Below, piece after piece: positions 49,747-57,486 of a DNA stretch of 64,000 nucleotides. This stretch comes from Insolitispirillum peregrinum (GTDB lineage Bacteria > Pseudomonadota > Alphaproteobacteria > Rhodospirillales > Rhodospirillaceae). The stretch's first letter is position 1. Each line of letters starts with the position of its first letter. Location of the stretch: the NCBI RefSeq assembly GCF_042665255.1, contig NZ_JBHTCD010000010.1, one strand, 5' to 3'. The notes under the pieces were generated by a model. The model saw nothing but the letters and a program-made list of their open reading frames with translations. It made no database searches and was not told the origin of the DNA. Position numbers and translations under genes: made by a program.

Positions 49747-49890
49747 ATGTCTGTTCTGCTCAACAACCCGACCATCCTGGCCGCCGTCGTCGCTGGCGTT
49801 GCCTTTTTGATCACCCTGAAGGTTACCGCCTTCCTTGAGCATTTTCAAGTTGACCGTCTACGGTCAACGGCTCGGAAAATGCGGCCCTAA
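49747..49890 (+). pseudogene. tiny membrane ORF running into a dispersed repeat
   Basis: The 47-residue frame starts MSVLLNNPTILAAVVAGVAF and has one strong hydrophobic segment. From residue 31 on (EHFQVDRL to the end) it is encoded by the 92-bp family C repeat. The native 3' end was therefore probably replaced or truncated by the repeat. It could be a real single-helix protein, a gene remnant, or chance. Confidence 0.35.
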
Positions 49891-49928
49891 AAGGAAAGAG
49901 CGTTTTCGCTCGGTGTGAAAACGCTCTT
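49837..49928 (-). repeat. 92-bp double-hairpin repeat (family C), copy 2
   Basis: Inverted copy of 27652-27744. It contains GAGCATTTTCAAGTTGACCG, TCTACGGTCAACGGCTCGGA, AAATGCGGCCCTAAAAGG and AGAGCGTTTTCGC/GTGAAAACGCTCT. Nearly all bases agree between the two copies. Confidence 0.85.
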
Positions 49929-50048
49929 GTGGTCCGCAAGGTGATGCGCAAGCCGCCGGGCCCATCCTGACCGCCCCGACAAGCGGACGACTGGCTGGAG
50001 CTGTCAACCTTGCTCACAACTCCAGGGTTTGCTTTTGCGCACGCCAGT

Positions 50049-50255
50049 CTAGGCCGCCAGCAAAGCGTTCTGCCGCATCAACCACATGCCCGCCAACAAG
50101 CCCACCAGCACCATGACCAGCAACGGGGTCAGGATCAGCGCCGGAGCGGTGGCGACCAGCAGCATCAAAATCATGGTGGCCGCAATCAACAACGGCAACG
50201 CCAGAATGAACAGCCCCAGACCCAGGGTAACGAATGTCCTGATCGGGATCGGCAT
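50049..50255 (-). CDS. small two-helix membrane protein
   Basis: The 68-residue protein has two long hydrophobic helices (FVTLGLGLFILALPLLIAAT and APALILTPLLVMVLVGLLAG) and a short tail WLMRQNALLAA. ATG 50255 is preferred because AAAGGACCAAGG lies just upstream; in-frame ATG codons at 50285 and 50354 would add charged residues without a ribosome site. It is probably an inner-membrane protein of unknown function. Confidence 0.55.
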   Translation of the reverse strand: MPIPIRTFVTLGLGLFILALPLLIAATMILMLLVATAPALILTPLLVMVLVGLLAGMWLMRQNALLAA

Positions 50256-50721
50256 GGCCTTGGTCCTTTCGACATCCTCTGCCATGAGCACGGCAGAACG
50301 AGCGATTTGTTTTGTTACTCTCGAAACCATGACCAGATGCGTCTGCAAAGACAATTGTTTTTACCACCTCCATACCTCTGCCCTACACCGACATACCAAA
50401 GGCTGGCAGTATAGTCCTGTATTTACACCATAATCCTTGCCCTCAGGATTTCGCATACCAGAGTTGTATACCTCAAAAATATCGCCATTAAAGGGCCCGC
50501 GAAAAGAGAAATGGCAACGTTCACCACAGGGATACGACTCCCAAAGTCAAAGCCGCGAGCAAAAGGCTCTAGAATCGGGCCCCCAATTGGGGGATAACCA
50601 ACAGCACTCGCGGATTCCCTGAACAGAATCGCCCGATTGCCTGCCGCAACCGGTAAAAAAAACCTGGCAAAGCTGGCTCTGTCTGCCCGTCAAAGGCCCG
50701 TCAAAGGAAGGATTGTTCCCC
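50256..50721 (+). other. 466-base region without a supported gene, upstream of cysQ
   Basis: The stretch contains a small hairpin AATCCT...AGGATT (about 50430-50449) and the palindrome CCCCAATTGGGG (50581-50592). It is mixed in base composition and lies before the cysQ operon, so it should hold its promoter and possibly a structured leader. No protein-like frame or dispersed repeat is visible. Confidence 0.4.
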
Positions 50722-51513
50722 GTGTCCACGCTGCCCGCATCGCTGTCTGATCTTGCCGCCCTGGCCAACGAGCTGGGAAAAACGGCCCGGCGTGCAGGCG
50801 CCGCGATCATGGAAATCTATCATTCCGATTTCGCCGTCGAGACCAAGGACGACAAGTCGCCGGTGACCGCAGCCGATGCCGCCGGGGAAAAGATCATCCT
50901 CGCCGACCTACTGCGCCTGACCCCGGACGTGCCGGTGGTGGCCGAAGAATCCGCCGCCGAAGGCCGCATCCCCGATATTGGCAACGGCCCGTTCTGGCTG
51001 GTGGACCCGCTGGACGGCACCAAGGAATTCATCAAGCGCAACGGCGAGTTTACCGTCAACATCGGCCTGATTGTCGACCAGCGCCCGTTGCTGGGGGTGG
51101 TCTATGCACCGGCTCTGGACACCCTGTATCTTGGCTGGGGTGTCGGCAATTGCTGGCGCGAAAAAGACGGTCTGCGCGAAGAAATTGCCTGCCGCATTCC
51201 CGGCCCCGAAGGCGTGGTGGTGCTGGCCAGCCGCTCGCATGCAACCTCCGAAGCCCTGCAGGACTACCTGAAGGATACCCCGGTGGCCTCGGTCACCAAT
51301 GCCGGGTCGTCGCTGAAATTCTGCCGTGTTGCCGAAGGCGATGCCGACCTCTATCCGCGCTTTGGGCCGACCTGCGAATGGGATACTGCCGCCGCCCATG
51401 CCGTCCTGCTGGCCGCCGGTGGCGATGTCGTGCAGCCCGATGGCGCGCCGTTCCTGTACGGCAAGGCTCCGACCTTCCTGAACAGCTTCTTTATTGCCCG
51501 AGGGGCCGCATGA
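50722..51513 (+). CDS. cysQ: 3'(2'),5'-bisphosphate nucleotidase
   Basis: CysQ hydrolyses PAP (and PAPS) from sulfate assimilation to AMP (and APS). The 263-residue inositol-monophosphatase-fold enzyme has the metal-binding sites VAEES, WLVDPLDGTKEFIKR (92-106) and CEWDTAAAHAVLLAAGG near the C-terminus, with KDDKSPVTAAD in the N-terminal part. GTG 50722 is chosen since AGGAAGGA lies nine bases upstream; TTG 50713 would overlap that site. It starts a four-gene operon with short overlaps. Confidence 0.93.
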   Translation: MSTLPASLSDLAALANELGKTARRAGAAIMEIYHSDFAVETKDDKSPVTAADAAGEKIILADLLRLTPDVPVVAEESAAEGRIPDIGNGPFWLVDPLDGTKEFIKRNGEFTVNIGLIVDQRPLLGVVYAPALDTLYLGWGVGNCWREKDGLREEIACRIPGPEGVVVLASRSHATSEALQDYLKDTPVASVTNAGSSLKFCRVAEGDADLYPRFGPTCEWDTAAAHAVLLAAGGDVVQPDGAPFLYGKAPTFLNSFFIARGAA

Positions 51514-52754
51514 GCACTGTCAAGGCCAGCCTCTCAGGCACCCTGCTCGTCCTTGTGGCAGGATGCCTGCCGGGGCACAGCGCCCAGGCGGAAGAGCCGC
51601 CATGGTCACGCCCCCCCGCCTGGCTGAGCGCCCCGCAACAGGCCACCGCCCGCCCGGTCTCGCCCGAGGTCGCTGCGGTCGGGCTGGGCGCAGGCTCACC
51701 CCGCACGAATGGCACGACCAGCACCGGCAGCGACCTGATTGTCGGCGCGGCCAGCTACACCCCGCCCGTGCCGGAATACACCGGCCCGACGCAGCATCAG
51801 GCCGCCTATCCGGCACCGTTGCCAACCTACAGTCAGGGCCTGCCAGCCAGCAGCAGCCAGATTCTGCAGAACCAGCCCGCAGTGGCCTCCTACACCGCCC
51901 CGGCCATCCAGCCAGCCCCCCAAATCGCCGCCGTTGCTCCTGCGACAGTGGTCGCGCCGGTCCCACCGCCGTCGGCCCCCCAGGGCAAACCGCTGTGGGA
52001 GGTGGGGGTCATCGCCGGGGCCGCCTATACCCCGGACTACCCCGCCGCCGACCAGAATCACGGCCACTACCTGCCGCTGCCTCTGGTCCAGTACCGGGGC
52101 GACATCGTGCGCTCCGATGAAAAGGGGCTGGTGCGCGGGCGCATTTTCCATACCCGTGATGCCGAGCTTGATGTCAGCCTGAACGGCTCGTTCCCGACCT
52201 CGTCCGACGACAACAAGGCCCGGGTCGGCATGCCGGACCTCGACTGGATGGGGGAAATCGGGCCGCGTCTGCAATGGACCGTTGCCCGCGCCGCCCGTCT
52301 GGCCAAGGTGGATGTGGAAATTCCGGTCCGGGCTGCCTTTTCCACTGACTTCCATTCCGACTTCAGCTATCGCGGTCTGGTGACAGAACCGGAAATCGCC
52401 TACCAGAACAGCAGCTTCATGGACAGCGGCGTTGCCCTGAAGGTCGGTCTGGGAACGGTCTTTGCCACCGAGCAGTTGCAGGACTATTTCTATCAGGTCG
52501 ATAACCGGTACGCCACCAGCGGACGCCCGGCCTATAACGCCGATGCTGGCTACATGGGCACCCGCCTTGACCTCACCATGGCCAGCGAGCTGACGCCCTG
52601 GGTTGGCGTCATTGGCAAGTTCCGCACCGATTTCCATCAGGGGGCGGCCAACGAGGACAGCCCGCTGTTCAAGGATGACGTGTCTTATACCGTCGGCCTG
52701 GCCCTGACCATGAAGCTCGCCAAGTCGAAAACCCAGGTCAACGAAGCCCAATGA
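51510..52754 (+). CDS. MipA/OmpV-family outer-membrane protein with long Pro/Ala-rich linker
   Basis: The 414-residue protein has a signal sequence (LSGTLLVLVAGCLPGHSAQA, with a cysteine that could make it a lipoprotein) and a long disordered Pro/Ala/Gln-rich stretch (about 25-160). The beta-barrel domain matches MipA/OmpV: WEVGVIAGAAYTPDYPAAD, YLPLPLVQYRGDIVRSDEKG, and a final strand SYTVGLALTMKLAKSK. Family members are outer-membrane channels or scaffolds for murein enzymes. The long linker is unusual. Its ATG overlaps the cysQ stop codon and its stop overlaps the next gene. Confidence 0.85.
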   Translation: MSTVKASLSGTLLVLVAGCLPGHSAQAEEPPWSRPPAWLSAPQQATARPVSPEVAAVGLGAGSPRTNGTTSTGSDLIVGAASYTPPVPEYTGPTQHQAAYPAPLPTYSQGLPASSSQILQNQPAVASYTAPAIQPAPQIAAVAPATVVAPVPPPSAPQGKPLWEVGVIAGAAYTPDYPAADQNHGHYLPLPLVQYRGDIVRSDEKGLVRGRIFHTRDAELDVSLNGSFPTSSDDNKARVGMPDLDWMGEIGPRLQWTVARAARLAKVDVEIPVRAAFSTDFHSDFSYRGLVTEPEIAYQNSSFMDSGVALKVGLGTVFATEQLQDYFYQVDNRYATSGRPAYNADAGYMGTRLDLTMASELTPWVGVIGKFRTDFHQGAANEDSPLFKDDVSYTVGLALTMKLAKSKTQVNEAQ

Positions 52755-53530
52755 CACGCCGTACCTTGCCAGTCGCCCTGGTCATGATGCTGACTGGTGC
52801 AACCCCCGCTCGGGCCGCCGATGTTCGCTTGTCCTACGAGCTGAATGTCGGCGGCATGACGGCAGCAACGGCAGAGCTGCGGTTCACCCCCGATGGGCAA
52901 GGTGACAGCGGCTACCACCTGATGTCGGACCTGCGCACCGTCGGACTGGCAGCGATTGTGCTCCCCTTTACCTCGCGGGCCGAAAGCCGCGGTCAGCAGG
53001 TCGGTACACAGAGTCTCCCCCAGCAGTATCGGTCCGACAATGTCTGGCGCGACATCCCGCGACTGGTGCAATTGACCTATCAGCCCGGCAGTCCCCCTGC
53101 TCGTGTTACCGTTCCGACGCCAGCCGAGGAAGGGCGTGCCCCGGTCAGCGATGACGAAGCCAGCACCAGCCTTGACCCACTGGCCGCCACCTTTGCCCTT
53201 CTGCACGATCAGGCCGCACACCCCGCCTCGTCACAGCAGGTCTTTGATGGCCGCCGCCTGTACCGGCTGGGGCTGAAAGACTGCACCGCACGCCGGATTG
53301 ATCTGCCCGTTTACAAGGGCGATGGCTGGGGCTGCCAGATCACCTATCGCCGACTGGGAGGCCGCGCCGACGAAGTCATGTTCCAGCTTCAGGGCGATGA
53401 GCAGCAGGCCAGCCTGTTGCTGGCTCCGGTCGGCACCTTTGGCAGTCCGGTTGCCGTACCATTGCGCGTTGAGGTCGATACCCTTAACTTTGGCGGTCTT
53501 GTTGTGTTGCTGACCAGTGGGGCGTCCTGA
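52751..53530 (+). CDS. DUF3108 domain periplasmic protein
   Basis: The 259-residue precursor has a signal peptide (cleavage near ARA-ADVR). The DUF3108 pattern is present: RLSYELNVGGMTAATAELRF at the start of the mature protein, then LRTVGLAAIVLPFTSRAES, DPLAATFALLHD, VFDGRRLYRLGL and a C-terminal PLRVEVDTLNFGG. The fold is probably an extended beta barrel or lipocalin-like sheet. The function is unknown. It overlaps the MipA-like gene by ATGA and abuts tsaC, so it is co-translated with envelope and tRNA-modification genes. Confidence 0.85.
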   Translation: MTRRTLPVALVMMLTGATPARAADVRLSYELNVGGMTAATAELRFTPDGQGDSGYHLMSDLRTVGLAAIVLPFTSRAESRGQQVGTQSLPQQYRSDNVWRDIPRLVQLTYQPGSPPARVTVPTPAEEGRAPVSDDEASTSLDPLAATFALLHDQAAHPASSQQVFDGRRLYRLGLKDCTARRIDLPVYKGDGWGCQITYRRLGGRADEVMFQLQGDEQQASLLLAPVGTFGSPVAVPLRVEVDTLNFGGLVVLLTSGAS

Positions 53531-54499
53531 ATGGCGCAAATCTTACCGTTTTCATCCGAGTCCCTGTCTGTTGCGGGCGATGCCCTGCGCGCTGGCCGTC
53601 TGGTCGCCTTTGCCACCGAGACCGTCTATGGTCTGGGAGCCTGCGCCTATGATGACACCGCCGTTGCCCGGATTTTCGCCGCCAAGGGCCGCCCGAGCTT
53701 CAATCCGCTGATCGTCCATTTTCCATCGAGTGCCGAAGCCCACCGGGAAGTGGACTTTGATGCCCGTGCCGAGGCGCTGGCCGCCGCCTATTGGCCCGGC
53801 CCGCTGACGCTGGTTCTGCCCAGACGTTCCGACTCCCGCCTGTCACGGCTGGTCTCGGCTGGCCTGCCTTCGGTGGCCGTGCGCGTTCCAGCCCATCCGG
53901 TGGCTCATGCCTTGCTGTCTGCCGCCGCCGTTCCGGTAGCCGCGCCATCGGCCAACCGCTCGGGCGGCATCAGCCCGACCACCGCTGCCCATGTCGCCGC
54001 ATCGTTGCAGGACCGGGTTGACCTTATTCTCGATGGCGGTGCCTGTCAGGTCGGACTGGAAAGTACGGTCCTTGACCTGTCCACCCCGACCGCAACCCTG
54101 CTGCGCCCGGGCGGTATCACCCATGCCCAACTGGAAGCAATCATCGGGCCGGTCAGCATGTCCAGCGACGCCCCCGACGCACCCAAAAGCCCCGGCCAGC
54201 TGCTCAGCCACTACGCCCCCGGCTTGCCGGTACGCCTGAATGTCACCGCCCCGCAACCCGGCGAGGCCTGGCTTGGCTTTGGCCCCTGCCCCGGTGCCAC
54301 CGCCACCCTGTCTGCCAGCGGCGATCTGGTCGAGGCCGCCGCCAGCCTGTTCGCCCTGCTGCACGCCTCCGACGACCCGACCCGCTTCACCGCCATCGCC
54401 GTCGCCCCGATCCCCGATCACGATCTGGGGGCCGCCATCAACGACCGCCTGAAACGTGCGGCGGCTCCTCGTGGCGGCAGTCATGTCGATGACCTGTGA
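53531..54499 (+). CDS. tsaC: L-threonylcarbamoyladenylate synthase (Sua5 type)
   Basis: The enzyme makes threonylcarbamoyl-AMP from threonine, bicarbonate and ATP for the t6A37 modification of tRNAs. The 322-residue Sua5 form has the YrdC domain (VAFATETVYGLGA, KGRPSFNPLIVH, PVAAPSANRSGGISPTTA, about 15-210) and the C-terminal Sua5 domain linked by SPGQLLSHYAPGLPV. The start ATG is the base right after the DUF3108 stop codon, the last gene of the cysQ operon. The long form is common in alphaproteobacteria. Confidence 0.95.
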   Translation: MAQILPFSSESLSVAGDALRAGRLVAFATETVYGLGACAYDDTAVARIFAAKGRPSFNPLIVHFPSSAEAHREVDFDARAEALAAAYWPGPLTLVLPRRSDSRLSRLVSAGLPSVAVRVPAHPVAHALLSAAAVPVAAPSANRSGGISPTTAAHVAASLQDRVDLILDGGACQVGLESTVLDLSTPTATLLRPGGITHAQLEAIIGPVSMSSDAPDAPKSPGQLLSHYAPGLPVRLNVTAPQPGEAWLGFGPCPGATATLSASGDLVEAAASLFALLHASDDPTRFTAIAVAPIPDHDLGAAINDRLKRAAAPRGGSHVDDL

Positions 54500-54559
54500 C
54501 AACCGTGTGTGACGAGAACCGGGCCGGACATCCTGCACGATGCAACCTCCTCATATCCC

Positions 54560-54608
54560 GCATCGTTGATGCGAAAAACCGGTTCCCACTTTTTCGCACG
54601 ATGCTCTA
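54560..54608 (-). repeat. short palindromic repeat (family A)
   Basis: GCATCGTTGATGCGAAAAAC, CGGTTCCCACTTTTTCGCAC, GATGCTCTA. It lies between tsaC and pgsA, 66 bases before the pgsA start. Confidence 0.82.
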
Positions 54609-54674
54609 GACTGCCTCCGCCTTGCCCACACGGCAACGAGCCTCCTTCTTCTCCGGCTGTGATAGGTCCAGATC

Positions 54675-55232
54675 GTGTTCAGCCTTCCCAACCTGCTGAC
54701 CATGTCCCGTATCGTGGTGATCCCGCTGGTGATCGCGACATTCTATTTCGACTCGGTCGAAAGCCGTTGGCTGGCCGTCATTCTGTTTGGCAGTGCCGCC
54801 ATCTCGGATTTCTTTGACGGTTGGCTGGCGCGGCGCTGGAATCAGGTATCGGCGCTGGGGCGGTTTCTGGACCCGATTGCCGACAAGCTGCTGGTGGCTG
54901 CCATCCTGATGATGCTGGTCGGCTTTGGCCGCCTGTCCCACCTGTCCCTGTTGCCTGCGATCATCATTCTGTGCCGTGAAATTCTGGTGTCGGGCCTGCG
55001 CGAGTTTCTGGCCGAGTTGCGGGTTGGCATGCCGGTCACCAAACTGGCAAAATGGAAGACCACCTTCCAGTTGGTGGCCTTGCCAGTGGCGGTGATGGGT
55101 GACATGGCCCCCTGGGGCATCCCCGCCCGCGAGCTGGGCGAAGTTCTGCTGTGGATTGCGGCAGCCCTGACCATGATTACCGGCTATGATTACCTCAAGG
55201 CCGGCCTGAAGCACATGAGCGCCGACGCCTGA
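54675..55232 (+). CDS. pgsA: CDP-diacylglycerol-glycerol-3-phosphate 3-phosphatidyltransferase
   Basis: PgsA makes phosphatidylglycerophosphate, the committed step to phosphatidylglycerol, in the inner membrane. The 185-residue protein has the CDP-alcohol phosphotransferase signature SDFFDGWLARRWN...GRFLDPIADK (D45, D48-G49, A52-R53, D66 and D70), with about six membrane helices. The start is GTG 54675 (MFSLPNLLTMSR, the family start). moaD follows 46 bases later in the same direction. Confidence 0.95.
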   Translation: MFSLPNLLTMSRIVVIPLVIATFYFDSVESRWLAVILFGSAAISDFFDGWLARRWNQVSALGRFLDPIADKLLVAAILMMLVGFGRLSHLSLLPAIIILCREILVSGLREFLAELRVGMPVTKLAKWKTTFQLVALPVAVMGDMAPWGIPARELGEVLLWIAAALTMITGYDYLKAGLKHMSADA

Positions 55233-55278
55233 AACAGCGTCACGCCCGGTTTCCAACAACAAAGGTAGCGTCCCGACG

Positions 55279-55533
55279 ATGGTGCAGGTTCTTTATTTCG
55301 CATGGCTGAAAAGCAGGACCGGCTGCGCCGAAGAGCAGGTCTCGCCGCCTGCGGGCGTGCACACCGTCCGGGATCTGGCCTGCTGGCTGCGCGAGCAAAG
55401 CCCCGGCCATGCCGAAGCGCTGGCCGATCTGGCGGTGATCCGCGCAGCGGTTGATCAGGAGCATGTCAGTCTGGACAGCCCGCTGGGAGAGGCCCGCGAA
55501 GTCGCCTTCTTCCCACCGGTCACCGGAGGCTGA
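55279..55533 (+). CDS. moaD: molybdopterin synthase sulfur carrier subunit
   Basis: MoaD is a ubiquitin-fold protein that carries sulfur as a C-terminal thiocarboxylate to make molybdopterin. The 84-residue protein has VLYFAWLKSRTG at the start, AVIRAAVDQEHV, and the invariant Gly-Gly C-terminus in FFPPVTGG. moaE follows after seven bases. No other moa or mog genes are in the window. Confidence 0.95.
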   Translation: MVQVLYFAWLKSRTGCAEEQVSPPAGVHTVRDLACWLREQSPGHAEALADLAVIRAAVDQEHVSLDSPLGEAREVAFFPPVTGG

Positions 55534-55540
55534 GCACGGC

Positions 55541-56029
55541 ATGAGCATCACCCCGACCATCAAGGTCCAGAGCGATGATTTTGATGCCGGTGCCGAACTG
55601 GCTGCCCTGAATGCCACCGATGGCCAGAGCGGTGCCATCGCCAGCTTCATCGGGCTGGTGCGTGGTGACGACGGACTGGCCGCCCTGACGCTGGAACACT
55701 ATCCCGGCATGACCGAAAAGCAGTTGTGCGCCATTGCCGATCAGGCGGCCGCCCGCTGGCCCCTGTCGGCCATCACCCTGATTCACCGCCATGGCCGCTT
55801 GCCGGTCGGGGCACAGATTGTCTTTGTCGCCACCGCCTCCGCCCACCGCCGGGCAGCCTTTGAGGCCTGTGAATTCCTGATGGACTGGCTGAAAACCAGG
55901 GCCCCGTTCTGGAAGCAGGAACAGTGGGCCAATGGCAGCAGCCGGTGGGTCGAAGCCAAAAGCAGCGACGACGATGCCGCCGACCGCTGGCATGTCCCGG
56001 CAGGCGGCGGAGGCAACGGGAGGGCCTGA
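55541..56029 (+). CDS. moaE: molybdopterin synthase catalytic subunit
   Basis: MoaE inserts sulfur from MoaD into precursor Z (cPMP). The 162-residue protein shows GAIASFIGLVRG, LEHYPGMTEKQLCAIAD, HRHGRLPVGAQIVFVATASAHR, and the catalytic lysines around TRAPFWKQEQW near residue 125. The C-terminal tail is Gly/Asp-rich and longer than usual. ATG 55541 is the natural start. It forms one unit with moaD and probably with the methyltransferase gene that begins two bases after its stop. Confidence 0.95.
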   Translation: MSITPTIKVQSDDFDAGAELAALNATDGQSGAIASFIGLVRGDDGLAALTLEHYPGMTEKQLCAIADQAAARWPLSAITLIHRHGRLPVGAQIVFVATASAHRRAAFEACEFLMDWLKTRAPFWKQEQWANGSSRWVEAKSSDDDAADRWHVPAGGGGNGRA

Positions 56030-56031
56030 GC

Positions 56032-56730
56032 GTGCCCAATGATGCGGCCATCGCAGCCTTCATGGCAGAACAGGTTGGTCAGGCACTGGCCGCCATGCCG
56101 CACGGCTCGACCCTGATTCTGGAGCATCGGCGCGGAGAACTGGCCGCCGCCTGTCCCGGTGCCCTGACCAGTGATCGTCTGTTCAGTGAACAGTCCGCCA
56201 ACCCGGTGATGCTGCTGTGCGACCCTGAACGCCTGCCGCTGCCTGCCAACAGCTTTGCCTGCATCACCGGACTGGACGTGCTCGGCCACAGCCCCAGCCC
56301 GGCGGCGTTGCTGCAGGAAGTCGAACGGGTGCTGCTGCCCGGGGGGCGGTTGGTGATGATCGAACCATGGACCGGACTGATGGGACGCCTGTTCCACCTG
56401 TGGCGCAGCAAACAACGGGTGTGGAGCGGCTATGATCCGTGGTTTGACGCCTGCCCGCCCGAACAACGCGAACGCGGCAACGCCGCCACCGCCCGCACCT
56501 GTCTGGTCACCCGCAACGAAGGCCTGGCCTCACACGCCCCGGCGCTGAGCATCAGTCTGGTCGCCCCGTTCGGCGGACTGGCCGAATGGGCCACCCTGTC
56601 ACAGCGCGCCACCCCCGGACTGGTCCGCGCCCTGCTGACCGCCGACCGCTGGCTGCCCCGCCGCCTGAGCGGCCTGTGGAGCAGCCGCGCCCTGTTCGTG
56701 ATCGAAAAGACCCCGGTGATTGCGGTCTGA
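56032..56730 (+). CDS. methyltransferase-like protein with degenerate motif I
   Basis: The 232-residue protein has a Methyltransf_11-type layout: LPLPANSFACITGLDVLGHS (motif II/III region) and LLQEVERVLLPGGRLVMIEP (post-motif), then a C-terminal part (GYDPWFDACPPEQRERG). The glycine-rich SAM-binding motif I is missing; the corresponding segment reads STLILEHRRGELAAACPG. It may bind SAM poorly or not at all. The GTG start at 56032 follows AGGG and lies two bases after moaE. Confidence 0.7.
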   Translation: MPNDAAIAAFMAEQVGQALAAMPHGSTLILEHRRGELAAACPGALTSDRLFSEQSANPVMLLCDPERLPLPANSFACITGLDVLGHSPSPAALLQEVERVLLPGGRLVMIEPWTGLMGRLFHLWRSKQRVWSGYDPWFDACPPEQRERGNAATARTCLVTRNEGLASHAPALSISLVAPFGGLAEWATLSQRATPGLVRALLTADRWLPRRLSGLWSSRALFVIEKTPVIAV

Positions 56731-56763
56731 AGGGCCTGAACACCGCCGGTCTGTTACCAGTCG

Positions 56764-57309
56764 TTACTCGCCGCTGTGACCATGGGTCATCAGGTACTTG
56801 TCGAGCACGGCAATCAGCAGGGTCGAGACCACGAACACCATGTGGACCACCACCATCAGCCACACCTTGCTCTCTTCGCCCGGCTGCATCAGCAGGAAGG
56901 TGTGCAACAGCTTGATCAGCGAAATGCCCACCACCGAGGCCGACAGCTTGACCTTCAGGGTGCCAGCCCCCGTGCGGCCAATCCAGCCGGGCAGGCCCCC
57001 GCGCGAGGCGGCTTCGATCGGTGAAACGAAGTTCTCGTACCCCGAAATCGCCACCATCACCACCAGATTGGCCACCATCACCAGATCCAGCAGACCGAGG
57101 ATCAACATCGGAGCGCCACCAGCCACGCTGTGCAGGTCGGTCATGCCATGCCACAGCTCTTCAAAGAACACATAGTCCAGCACCAGCATTGCCGGAATCA
57201 GGCCGAGGAACAGCGGCAACTGGACCCAGCGGCTCAGCAGGATGGCTTTTTCAATGGTCACTTCAACCGCGTGCGGCTGGCGTGGGGAAAGAGGAGAATG
57301 ATCGCTCAT
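56764..57309 (-). CDS. UPF0114 (YqhA-like) membrane protein
   Basis: The 181-residue inner-membrane protein has four hydrophobic segments. Family hallmarks are LSRWVQLPLFLGLI near the start, LGLLDLVMVANLVVMVAISGYENFVS in the middle (written here as VMVAISGYENFVS), and the amphipathic KLSASVVGISLIKLL. Members are found next to many different genes; the function is unknown. ATG 57309 begins MSDHSPLSPRQPH. It is convergent with the methyltransferase-like gene. Confidence 0.9.
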   Translation of the reverse strand: MSDHSPLSPRQPHAVEVTIEKAILLSRWVQLPLFLGLIPAMLVLDYVFFEELWHGMTDLHSVAGGAPMLILGLLDLVMVANLVVMVAISGYENFVSPIEAASRGGLPGWIGRTGAGTLKVKLSASVVGISLIKLLHTFLLMQPGEESKVWLMVVVHMVFVVSTLLIAVLDKYLMTHGHSGE

Positions 57310-57486
57310 CAAAATCTCATGCATCAAGAAAGACGGCACGAGAGCACGCGACCCATCAGGAGCCCGCCCCAAGGCAGCCCCCCGATCCTCTGGCGCCCCC
57401 TCGCCCGACAGATGAGCAAAATTTAACAAGCAGGAACGATTTGTCTACTGCGGTTGTTGCAGCGCACACAATTCCGGACACTGGCC

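Noticed and set aside
50437..50622. 61-codon frame upstream of cysQ
   Set aside because: No ribosome site, odd composition (Lys/Ser/Gln-rich) and no recognisable pattern; treated as non-coding.
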